Assembly: GCA_030040695.1 (NCBI GenBank)
Contig: JASHTE010000092.1
Location: 1-6,396 of the forward strand
Source of the DNA: Vulcanimicrobiota bacterium
GTDB taxonomy: Bacteria; Vulcanimicrobiota; Vulcanimicrobiia; Vulcanimicrobiales; Vulcanimicrobiaceae
Direction of reading: 5' to 3'
Length of the DNA: 6,396 bases
Shown: piece after piece, positions 1-5,929 of the stretch
How positions within the stretch are numbered: the stretch's first letter is position 1
Layout of the letters: each line of letters begins with the position of its first letter
Translations under genes and position numbers: made by a program
Notes under the pieces: generated by a model
What the model saw: only the letters and a program-made list of their open reading frames with translations
Told to the model about the DNA's origin: nothing
Database searches by the model: none

Positions 1-31
1 AGATCGTCAGCTGCTCCGTTCAGAACACGCC

Positions 32-2488
32 TTAGAAGTTCAAGTTGCTCGGAATGACCGACTGCCCTTGACCGACGTTGAAGCCCAGACCCTGTGAGGG
101 GAATGCGAGCAGGTTGAGCGAGATATCGAGCAGCTTGGAATCCTCGTTGTAGAGCGCCTGGATCTGATAGCATTGCCCGATCGTCTTCGTGAGGTAGACG
201 ATCTTGTCGGTGACGCGGCGCTGCAAGTCCCAGTTGACGTTTCCCGCGAACTCGACTTGCGTGCTCGTGCCGATCGGCGCCGAAAACTGCACGTTCGTCT
301 CCTCGAAGCCCAGGCCGGGCCCCGGAAGGAACGACCCACCGAGCAGCACGACGGAGTTGCTTGACGGGCTCACCTGCACCTGATAGCTCACGGGCTGTGC
401 GCGTGCGTCGAAGAGCGTCGAGAAGCCGAGGTCGACGTTGTACGCCGAGCCGTTGAAGAAACGCAGTTGATCCTGGGCGCCCTTCGTGTTCTGCGTCGGG
501 AGCTGATCGAGGTACTCGAACGGCACTGCCGCAGGGCCGTTGTAGTTTGCCTCGTTGTACGTGATCATGTTAACGATGTGGCTCGTGACGGGGGTCGTCA
601 AGGTCATGAGCTGGGTGATCGAAGCCTTCAGGTCGCCGGTTCCGTACGCGTACTGGTTGACGTCGACGGTCGCCTGAAAGTCACTGCCGAAGACATGGTA
701 GAGTGCGGGGCCGAGCACGAATGCGAGATCGGCTCGCTGCGTCGCGAATGCGTTCGACGGCTCGCTGTACTCGCCGATCGTAAAATCGGCGGAAACCGGG
801 AAGATGAAGTGCGGAAAGAACTCATAGGGCCGGATTTCGAGTTGCGGAATGTCGTTGTCGCCGGACGGAACGCGCGCGTACGATTTGTCCCACGTGAGTT
901 GGTAGTTGGCGCCCTTGGTCGTCCAACTGAGGACGTCGTCGAGCGTCGCCGAGGCGTTCGACGAGGAGTAGCCGCCGTAGTTGGCCTCGTCGTTCGTCAT
1001 GCTGAAGTTGAGCGAGTTACTGAGGTGGGAGTTGAACTGGACGGCGTCGGCGAACGTGAGCGCATTCGACTGTGATTCGGTTCCGACGGCCGAGTGGGTG
1101 AACGTGTAGTTCTGTGAATCTTGCTGCGTTTGGTGCGCGATGCTGAACGTCAGCGTCTCGTTGGCCGGCACGTCCGTCAAGGGGCCGTAGTTCGACTGGT
1201 AGCTATAGTTGATGGTCGAGTGGAGTGTCTTCGAGTAGTTCTCGATCTCCTGTGCGGTTAAGTTTACTTCCGTCTCGTCGACGCGACGGTCATGGATGCG
1301 ATAGAAGTTGATGTTTCCGCTGCGCCGATTGTTTCTGCGCTGAAAGAAGGCAACGTAGCCGATACCGACGCCGACTTTCGTGTAGTAGTTCAGCTCGTAG
1401 TAGCCGTAGTAGTACGGCGACGTGCCGAAGGCGTACTTCGTCTGAATCCAAAAGCCTTCGTACTCATCGTACCCCACGTCGGGAAAGTATTGTGGCCGCG
1501 TACGCTGCGCTTCCACTTGGCGCAACGGGATGATGACCTCCGGCAGAAAGAAGACTGCCGCCGCCCCGAGCCACAAAATCGCTTGATAGATGATGATGCG
1601 ATCGCCGGGAATGACGACCATGTTCTTGCCCGTCACGTGGTAGCCGCCGCGCGCGTGCTCGCACGTCGTGAGAAACGGGTGTTGACCATGTCCGACGCCG
1701 CTCGCGTCGGTATGCAGGTCTTGCGCGGTGTAGTGCACGAGGCCGCGGTCGACCCCCTGTCTGCTCGCACCGCTGCCGTTCACGAGGCGTGCCGTTTGAT
1801 CGATGACGTCGAAGTAAATCTCGTCGGCGAAGAGCACGGAATCTTGCTCTTGGTCGACGATGTACGGGTGACCGGTGATCGTGACCGTACGGTCGCCGTC
1901 GTAGTGTGCGCGGTCGCCGACGATCTCCTCGGTTCCGTAGAAGATGTGCACGTTGCCGATCGCATCGCCCGGGTGCCCCGCGCTCACGTTTCCGGCCACC
2001 TCGTCGGAGACGACGCCGATCTGACCGGGGGCGAGCGTCGGAACGCCGGTCGGATAGGGCGTTGGTGCGGGAATGCCCTGTCCTGCCGGAACGATCGAGG
2101 GCGACGGCTGCGGGCCACGCGTCAGAAACACGGGGCCGCTCGACGGCGTCGGCGTGACTGTGGAAGGAAGCGGCGGAGGCGTGACGGCCGGCGTCGTGTT
2201 CGGAAGCGGCGTTGGGAAGAACTGCAGCGTACCGTTCGGGACGCCCGGCATGTTCGGCGCGGGTAAGGGCGTCGGGGTCGCCGTGGGCGACGGCGTCGCC
2301 GCTTGCGCGACCTCGACGCCGTGCGACTGCGTATCTGCGGCGCACGCGGTCGCGTCGAGCAGTCGCAGCGCTTGCGCGCTGTCGTAGGTAGACGGAAGCG
2401 TTGTCGGTGCTCCGGCCGCTGCCGCGTACTCGCTCAGCAGCGCGCAGAAACAGGCAATGACGGCACGCGTCGAGCACCGGCGCTGCAA
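32..2488 (-). CDS. lptD: LptD-like outer-membrane LPS assembly protein (OstA/Imp family)
   Basis: Probable LPS translocon of the outer membrane, receiving LPS from the periplasmic Lpt bridge and inserting it into the outer leaflet. The 818-residue product starts with a signal peptide (basic n-region to residue 8, hydrophobic 10-19, AAAAG cleavage region near 22-26). A Thr/Pro-rich low-complexity linker follows (about 64-156), then an OstA-like beta-jellyroll (about 158-320) with the family-typical TTCE (274-277) and a following PGD...FFLP segment. The remainder (about 330-818) is rich in alternating aromatic residues, as in a beta-barrel, and ends in Phe, the usual Bam-recognised terminal residue. 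Cys276 and Cys773 could form the jellyroll-barrel disulfide known in E. coli LptD. The start is TTG at 2488, 9 nt after AGGGG; that ribosome site overlaps the stop of the upstream permease gene. The family call is firm; orthology to proteobacterial lptD is likely, though the sequence is divergent and about 30 residues longer than the E. coli protein. Confidence 0.85.
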   Translation of the reverse strand: MQRRCSTRAVIACFCALLSEYAAAAGAPTTLPSTYDSAQALRLLDATACAADTQSHGVEVAQAATPSPTATPTPLPAPNMPGVPNGTLQFFPTPLPNTTPAVTPPPLPSTVTPTPSSGPVFLTRGPQPSPSIVPAGQGIPAPTPYPTGVPTLAPGQIGVVSDEVAGNVSAGHPGDAIGNVHIFYGTEEIVGDRAHYDGDRTVTITGHPYIVDQEQDSVLFADEIYFDVIDQTARLVNGSGASRQGVDRGLVHYTAQDLHTDASGVGHGQHPFLTTCEHARGGYHVTGKNMVVIPGDRIIIYQAILWLGAAAVFFLPEVIIPLRQVEAQRTRPQYFPDVGYDEYEGFWIQTKYAFGTSPYYYGYYELNYYTKVGVGIGYVAFFQRRNNRRSGNINFYRIHDRRVDETEVNLTAQEIENYSKTLHSTINYSYQSNYGPLTDVPANETLTFSIAHQTQQDSQNYTFTHSAVGTESQSNALTFADAVQFNSHLSNSLNFSMTNDEANYGGYSSSNASATLDDVLSWTTKGANYQLTWDKSYARVPSGDNDIPQLEIRPYEFFPHFIFPVSADFTIGEYSEPSNAFATQRADLAFVLGPALYHVFGSDFQATVDVNQYAYGTGDLKASITQLMTLTTPVTSHIVNMITYNEANYNGPAAVPFEYLDQLPTQNTKGAQDQLRFFNGSAYNVDLGFSTLFDARAQPVSYQVQVSPSSNSVVLLGGSFLPGPGLGFEETNVQFSAPIGTSTQVEFAGNVNWDLQRRVTDKIVYLTKTIGQCYQIQALYNEDSKLLDISLNLLAFPSQGLGFNVGQGQSVIPSNLNF

Positions 2489-2497
2489 ACCGTGGGG

Positions 2498-2502
2498 CCC
2501 CT
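2498..2502 (-). promoter_or_regulatory. Ribosome binding site deciding the TTG start of lptD
   Basis: Reads AGGGG on the minus strand, 9 nt before the TTG at 2488. It overlaps the TAG stop of the permease gene (2503-2501), which suggests translational coupling of the two genes. No ATG in this frame is close by, and the residues right after the TTG form a proper signal peptide, so the TTG start is well supported. Confidence 0.65.
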
Positions 2503-3655
2503 AACGCTCTTCCAGCCAGAGCAGCGTCGCGCCGAGGAATCCCATGATCGCGTTCGGTAGCCACGCCGCCAGATACGCGTTGATGGCGCCGTTACTGCCG
2601 AATGCCGATGCGGCCGAATATAAGACGAAATAGAAGAAGAACGCGATGATCGAGAGCGCGATACCGAGCATGCGCCCGCGACGCCCGAAGCGTATGGCGA
2701 GTGGCAGCGAGACGAGGACGGCGATGAAGCAGGCGAAGGGCCACGCGAGCTTGTTGGCGAGGGTGATCTCCAAATTACCGAGCGCCGACCCCCCGATTCC
2801 TTGCGCGCGGAGCGCCTGCACTTGCAGCGAGAGCTGCTTACTGTTCATCGTCCATGCATCGCTATTGACGGAGCTGAGGAACTGAGAGGCGCTCTCCTCG
2901 AGCGGTAACGGAATCGTCACCGCGTCGACGTGCTGCTGTCCGACGACGTAGCCGTCGTTGTTGAAGCGCGTGTCGACGACGTTCTTGAGTATGAGCGTCG
3001 AGCCGCTCACGACGGCGCTGCGCGCTTGGAGGGTCTCGTTCCACGGACCGAGATGCGCGGGCTTGAAGACCTGCACGCCGTACATCGTCTTTCCGTCCAA
3101 GCCGACTTGCGTGACGTAGAACACATTTCCGGTGTCGGGGTCTTTGCGGAAGAACTGCGTCTCGAAGGGCATGGAAGCCGTATGGTAGACGATTTGATAG
3201 AACGTGCGCGTCGAGAGATCGACTGCTTGCGGCGCGATCCACTCGTTCATGCCGTAAGCGACGAGGAACATCACGAAGCCGAAGACGAGCGGCGTCGCTG
3301 CGATCCGCAGAATGTTGATGCCGGACGTGCGCAACGCCGTGATCTCGTTGTCGGCCATGAGGCGCCCGACCGCGAGCAGTGACGCGACGAGCGAGGCAAA
3401 CGGAAACGCCATCGGAATCGCCTGCGGCACGCGTAACACGATGAAGCGCAGCACCAAGAAGAACGGAGCGTGCTGGTTGATGATGTAATCGGCGGAGATG
3501 ACGAAGATGTTGAGCGCCCAGAAGATGAAGTACGCAAAGAAGCCGCCGAGGAACGGCCAAATCATCTCGCGCAGCAGGTAGCCGTCAAGAATCGGCAACA
3601 CGGTCGCGCGTGTGCGTGCGTACGGTAAGAAACGGCGCAATGTGAGCGTCGACAT
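2501..3655 (-). CDS. LptF/LptG-family LPS export permease (YjgP/YjgQ)
   Basis: Membrane subunit of the LptB2FG-type ABC transporter that extracts LPS from the inner membrane and passes it to the periplasmic Lpt bridge. From the ATG at 3655 the product has 384 residues, close to the family's usual 350-400. Six hydrophobic segments are visible, at about 33-55, 80-97, 117-137, 304-322, 328-350 and 358-381. A periplasmic jellyroll-like domain (about 150-290) lies between helices 3 and 4, as in LptF/LptG. The cytoplasmic segment GRLMADNEITALRTSGI (97-113) corresponds to the coupling helix that docks on LptB. The reading frame stays open upstream to 3781, but that stretch overlaps the transglycosylase gene and is Arg-rich, so the 3655 start is preferred; its ribosome site (GCGGA) is weak. 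The sequence alone does not separate LptF from LptG, so no symbol is given. It lies 25 nt after the transglycosylase and 12 nt before lptD. Confidence 0.9.
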   Translation of the reverse strand: MSTLTLRRFLPYARTRATVLPILDGYLLREMIWPFLGGFFAYFIFWALNIFVISADYIINQHAPFFLVLRFIVLRVPQAIPMAFPFASLVASLLAVGRLMADNEITALRTSGINILRIAATPLVFGFVMFLVAYGMNEWIAPQAVDLSTRTFYQIVYHTASMPFETQFFRKDPDTGNVFYVTQVGLDGKTMYGVQVFKPAHLGPWNETLQARSAVVSGSTLILKNVVDTRFNNDGYVVGQQHVDAVTIPLPLEESASQFLSSVNSDAWTMNSKQLSLQVQALRAQGIGGSALGNLEITLANKLAWPFACFIAVLVSLPLAIRFGRRGRMLGIALSIIAFFFYFVLYSAASAFGSNGAINAYLAAWLPNAIMGFLGATLLWLEER

Positions 3656-3680
3656 CACGCTGCTGTTCCGCTCGATACGG

Positions 3681-4157
3681 CTAGTAACTGTGGTACGTCG
3701 ATAGCACGCGCGCAACGTAGGCACGCGTCTCCGCATACGGCGGGACTCCGTGATAGGCGTCGACGGCTCCCGGCCCCGCATTGTACGCCGCGACGGCTAA
3801 GGTCACGTTGCCGTGGTAGCGCGTCAGGAGCGAGCGGAGATACCCGCTGCCGCACTCGACGTTCGATACCGGCTCGAAGGGATCGATACCGCAATGGGCG
3901 GCGGTCCCCGGCATGAGCTGCATGAGCCCCTCGGCCCCGGCCACCGAGATCGCAGACGGATCTCCACCGGATTCCGCCATCAAGACAGCGTTCACGAGAG
4001 CCGCCGGGACGGCGTTGTCCGAAGCTCCTCGGGCGACGAGCTGCCGAATCTCGAGCGAGCTTAAAGCCTGAGACGCGTACGGGAGATAGCTCCCCCCGGC
4101 GCAACCGCAGAGCAGAGACAAGAGACTCGCGATCGAGACCAGCCGCGGCATGGCCAT
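3681..4157 (-). CDS. Small lytic transglycosylase (SLT family), probable lipoprotein
   Basis: Probably cleaves peptidoglycan glycan strands in the periplasm, forming 1,6-anhydro-MurNAc ends. The product has 158 residues from the ATG at 4157. It starts with a lipoprotein-like signal peptide: Arg5, a hydrophobic stretch 6-16, then L-C-G-C with Cys19 as the likely lipidated residue; Cys at the -2 position is unusual. The SLT motifs are in order: AESGGDPSA with the presumed catalytic Glu62, GLMQLMPGTA (77-86), and AYNAGPGAV (124-132). Cys89 and Cys102 could form a disulfide inside the domain. The protein is little more than one catalytic domain, with no LysM or other binding module. The start at 4157 follows a GGGGA ribosome site by 12 nt; a second ATG at 4151 is possible, while the upstream in-frame ATG at 4250 would bury the signal peptide. 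It is first of three co-directional genes with the Lpt permease and LptD. Confidence 0.88.
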   Translation of the reverse strand: MAMPRLVSIASLLSLLCGCAGGSYLPYASQALSSLEIRQLVARGASDNAVPAALVNAVLMAESGGDPSAISVAGAEGLMQLMPGTAAHCGIDPFEPVSNVECGSGYLRSLLTRYHGNVTLAVAAYNAGPGAVDAYHGVPPYAETRAYVARVLSTYHSY

Positions 4158-4219
4158 CGTCGTTCGTTTTCCCCGGAGGGCGTGCCTTGTATCCGGCCCC
4201 CTCGAAGGGCGCCGGGCGA

Positions 4220-4309
4220 TTAGACCTTCGCGAGGATTTCCTGAGTCCACGCTACGGCCGCCGTGACCTGCGAGTCCGGCCTCCGGAGCGGGTCGGCGAA
4301 CTGCATCAT
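4220..4309 (-). CDS. Possible small ORF of 29 codons upstream of the transglycosylase
   Basis: Not recognised. The ORF begins with two ATG codons (4309 and 4306; product begins MMQFADPLRR and ends EILAKV) and stops with TAA at 4222-4220. By my hand count 26 of 29 sense codons end in G or C, like the real genes here, while the same frame upstream of the ATG is clearly less biased (14 of the preceding 23). The C-terminal half (about residues 14-29) could form a short amphipathic helix. No good ribosome site precedes it; the nearest purine-rich run is GCGAGCAGC, directly before the ATG. It lies 62 nt before the transglycosylase on the same strand. It could be a leader peptide, a small protein, the remnant of a larger gene, or chance in GC-rich DNA. 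Confidence 0.35.
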   Translation of the reverse strand: MMQFADPLRRPDSQVTAAVAWTQEILAKV

Positions 4310-4535
4310 GCTGCTCGCAACACGCGGATTGATTTTCGGCGCTGTGTACTGATATGCGAGCGCCGGCGCAGGCTCACCCTCGAAGTTGCGAAGGGTAGCG
4401 TCCGCGCTTGTTCGGTTTTTTGCAGCGCAGCGTTTCCGCCGATGCGTAGCGCGCTAAGGAGCTCCGCCGGCACCGGCTCTCGCAGTCACACGAACTGTTG
4501 TTCGATGGCGTCCACTTCTGAAAGGCGCGCCGCAC

Positions 4536-4564
4536 TTGCGTCGCAGTCTCACCGTCGCTATAGT
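4536..4564 (+). promoter_or_regulatory. Sigma70-type promoter of mraZ and the dcw operon
   Basis: A -35 element TTGCGT (4536-4541; it shares only TTG with the consensus) and a -10 element TATAGT (4559-4564, five of six consensus bases) are separated by exactly 17 nt. The predicted transcription start is near 4571, giving a leader of about 33 nt before the mraZ start codon. The -10 element overlaps the first copy of the downstream repeat array. Confidence 0.65.
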
Positions 4565-4602
4565 GGGTGGAAGTGGTGCCCAGTGGGGGCTTAGGGAGGA
4601 CC
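4563..4602 (+). promoter_or_regulatory. Predicted MraZ operator: four G-rich direct repeats of 10-bp period
   Basis: The repeat cores are GTGGG at 4563, GTGGT at 4573, GTGGG at 4583 and AGGGA at 4593, each exactly 10 bp after the last. Known MraZ operators are direct TGGG-type repeats with 5-nt spacers, that is, one helical turn per repeat. The first copy overlaps the -10 box and the fourth overlaps the mraZ ribosome site, so bound MraZ would be placed to block its own transcription. The repeats are seen directly; binding by MraZ is inferred from the family. Confidence 0.7.
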
Positions 4603-4603
4603 A

Positions 4604-5044
4604 TTGGCCGAATCACCGCGTCTTTCCGGGTTGGTGGAGCACGCCCTGGACGAAAAGGGCAGGCTTGTTGTACCCGCGCGCTTTCGCGAGCGGCTGGGAG
4701 CCGGTTTTGTCCTCACGATCGCGCGCCCGGATCCGTGCCTTGCCCTCTACCCGAGCGGCGTCTGGGCGGAATTTTGCACGCGGCTCGAGGCGGCATCGCG
4801 CAAGGACGACGGCTTCCGCCGCATGGTCCGTTCGATCTTCGCGCACACCGAGGATGTGGGCTGCGACGCACAGGGCCGCATTCTCATCCCACCGGCGCTG
4901 CGGGCATACGCCGCGATCGATCGTGACGTCATCTCGGTCGGAGCGCTGACGCGCGTCGAGATCTGGGCGAAAGAGCGATTTGCAGAGCACTCCGAGCCGA
5001 AGGGCGGCAGCGCCGATCTCTTCGGTGAGTTGGGCCTCTCCTGA
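4604..5044 (+). CDS. mraZ: MraZ transcriptional regulator of the dcw cluster
   Basis: DNA-binding regulator that in known bacteria autoregulates the division and cell wall operon. The 146-residue product has the two tandem AbrB/SpoVT-like swapped-hairpin half-domains of the family. The first carries DEKGRLVVPARFRERL (16-31), the second DAQGRILIPPALRAYA (88-103), followed by GALTRVEIWAKERF (113-126). Length matches the usual 140-155. The start is TTG at 4604, with a strong ribosome site GGGAGG (4594-4599) 4 nt before it. TTG and GTG codons further in (4631, 4634) would remove residues before the conserved first domain. The G-rich repeats before the gene fit autoregulation. It is first in the operon, with rsmH 12 nt downstream. 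An ATG overlapping its stop (5044) opens a different frame and is not the rsmH start. Confidence 0.95.
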   Translation: MAESPRLSGLVEHALDEKGRLVVPARFRERLGAGFVLTIARPDPCLALYPSGVWAEFCTRLEAASRKDDGFRRMVRSIFAHTEDVGCDAQGRILIPPALRAYAAIDRDVISVGALTRVEIWAKERFAEHSEPKGGSADLFGELGLS

Positions 5045-5056
5045 TGAGCACGCCGT

Positions 5057-5929
5057 GTGAGCCACATACCGGTCCTCGAGCGCGCAGCGCTCGTCTATCT
5101 CGCAATCCAGCCGCGAGGCACGTACGTCGACGCGACGTTCGGCGGCGGCGGTCACAGCCGTGCAATCCTCTCGCGACTCCACGGCGGCAGGCTCATCGCG
5201 ATCGACACCGACCCGGAGGCTGCGGTTCGCGCGGCAGCGATCGGCGATCCGGCGCTCGAGTTCGTGCACGCGAACTTTCGCGAGCTTGCTCAGGTTCTCG
5301 CTCAGCGCGGCATCGCGCAAGTGGACGGCGTGCTCTTCGATCTGGGAGTCTCCTCGATGCAGTTTGACGACCCTCGACGCGGCTTCTCGCTGTCGAAGAC
5401 CGCGCCGCTCGACATGCGCATGAACCGGTACGCGGGGCGCAGCGCATACGACGTGCTGACGACGGCGAGCGAGCACGAGCTCGCGGAGATCTTCTACGCG
5501 TTTGGCGAGGAGCGCGCCGCGCGCCGTGTTGCGCGCGCCATCGTGACGCGCCGTCGCTCCGGAAGCCTCCCGACGACGACGACGGACTTCGCGCGTTTCG
5601 TCGCCGGCGTCGTACAACGTCAGGGACATCGCGAGCGTTTGCACCCGGCGACGCGAATCTTTCAAGCGCTGCGCATCGCGGTAAACGACGAGCTCGACGC
5701 GCTCGCCGAAGGCCTGAGCGCCGCCGTCGACTCCTTACGCGAAGGCGGGCGCGTCGTCGCGATCAGCTTTCATTCGCTCGAAGATCGCGTCGTAAAGCGT
5801 ATGCTTCGCAACGACGACCGTCTCGAGGAGCTCACGAAGAAGCCGATACGCCCCGAGCCGGACGAGATCGCAGGCAATCCGCGAGCGCGCAGCGCGAAGC
5901 TTCGCGCCGGGGAGCGCCGTTCGTCATGA
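5057..5929 (+). CDS. rsmH: 16S rRNA (cytosine-1402-N4)-methyltransferase RsmH (MraW)
   Basis: Cytoplasmic SAM-dependent enzyme that N4-methylates C1402 of 16S rRNA in the ribosomal P site. The 290-residue product shows all main family motifs: SHIPVL at the N-terminus, the SAM-binding loop DATFGGGGHS (25-34), AIDTDPEA (48-55), FDLGVSSMQFDDPRRGFS (94-111), HPATRIFQALRIAVNDEL (196-213), ISFHSLEDRVVK (236-247), and the C-terminal NPRARSAKLRAGER (274-287). It is slightly shorter than the usual 300-315 residues. The start is GTG at 5057, chosen because the conserved SHIPVL follows directly; no clear ribosome site precedes it, so translation may be coupled to mraZ, whose stop is 12 nt upstream. Its TGA overlaps the ATG of the next gene (ATGA). 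Confidence 0.96.
   Translation: MSHIPVLERAALVYLAIQPRGTYVDATFGGGGHSRAILSRLHGGRLIAIDTDPEAAVRAAAIGDPALEFVHANFRELAQVLAQRGIAQVDGVLFDLGVSSMQFDDPRRGFSLSKTAPLDMRMNRYAGRSAYDVLTTASEHELAEIFYAFGEERAARRVARAIVTRRRSGSLPTTTTDFARFVAGVVQRQGHRERLHPATRIFQALRIAVNDELDALAEGLSAAVDSLREGGRVVAISFHSLEDRVVKRMLRNDDRLEELTKKPIRPEPDEIAGNPRARSAKLRAGERRSS

Larger units (their letters stand above)
4158..4603. other. Divergent intergenic region between the lpt-type operon and the dcw cluster
   Basis: This 446-nt stretch separates the minus-strand transglycosylase from plus-strand mraZ. Its right end carries the mraZ promoter and repeat operator. Its left part holds a possible 29-codon minus-strand ORF (4220-4309) and a hairpin (4195-4213) before the transglycosylase ribosome site. 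The central part (about 4310-4530) shows no convincing gene. It contains an imperfect hairpin (4376-4396, stem ACCCT-CG with one bulged A), a T6 tract (4416-4421), the palindrome TAGCGCGCTA (4447-4456) and a small perfect hairpin CGAAC-TGTT-GTTCG (4491-4504). A minus-strand promoter must lie here or just upstream, but I find no clear -35/-10 pair for it. No tRNA-like or known structured RNA was recognised. Confidence 0.7.

Noticed and set aside
1292..2266. Plus-strand open frame of 324 codons antisense to lptD
   Set aside because: Its product is a compositionally biased Arg/Val/Asp-rich string without motifs, and the minus-strand frame encodes a clear LptD with signal peptide, jellyroll and barrel. 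It is a GC-driven shadow.
2438..2488. Lipobox-like VIAC at residues 10-13 of LptD
   Set aside because: The cysteine is only 13 residues from the start, too early for a full lipoprotein signal, and an AAAAG signal-peptidase-I-type site follows; LptD is not a lipoprotein.
1464..2564. Minus-strand open frame of 366 codons in another frame over lptD
   Set aside because: Extremely Arg/Ala-rich, without domains, and overlaps both lptD and the end of the permease gene. A frame shadow.
3656..3781. N-terminal extension of the LptF/G permease to an ATG at 3781
   Set aside because: The added 42 residues are Arg-rich, overlap the transglycosylase gene and have no counterpart in the family; the ATG at 3655 fits family length.
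4195..4213. Hairpin between the small ORF and the transglycosylase as an intrinsic terminator
   Set aside because: On the minus strand it is not followed by a U-run and the stem has a G-G mismatch; it may only affect translation or be chance in GC-rich DNA.
4158..4250. N-terminal extension of the transglycosylase to an ATG at 4250
   Set aside because: It would place 31 hydrophilic residues before a clear signal peptide; the ATG at 4157 has a ribosome site.
4187..4594. Plus-strand open frame of 135 codons in the divergent region
   Set aside because: Arg-rich, without a ribosome site or motif, and it runs through the mraZ promoter and operator repeats.
4613..5665. Minus-strand open frame of 350 codons antisense to mraZ and rsmH
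   Set aside because: Both underlying plus-strand genes show full family motifs; the antisense product has none and is Arg/Ala-rich.
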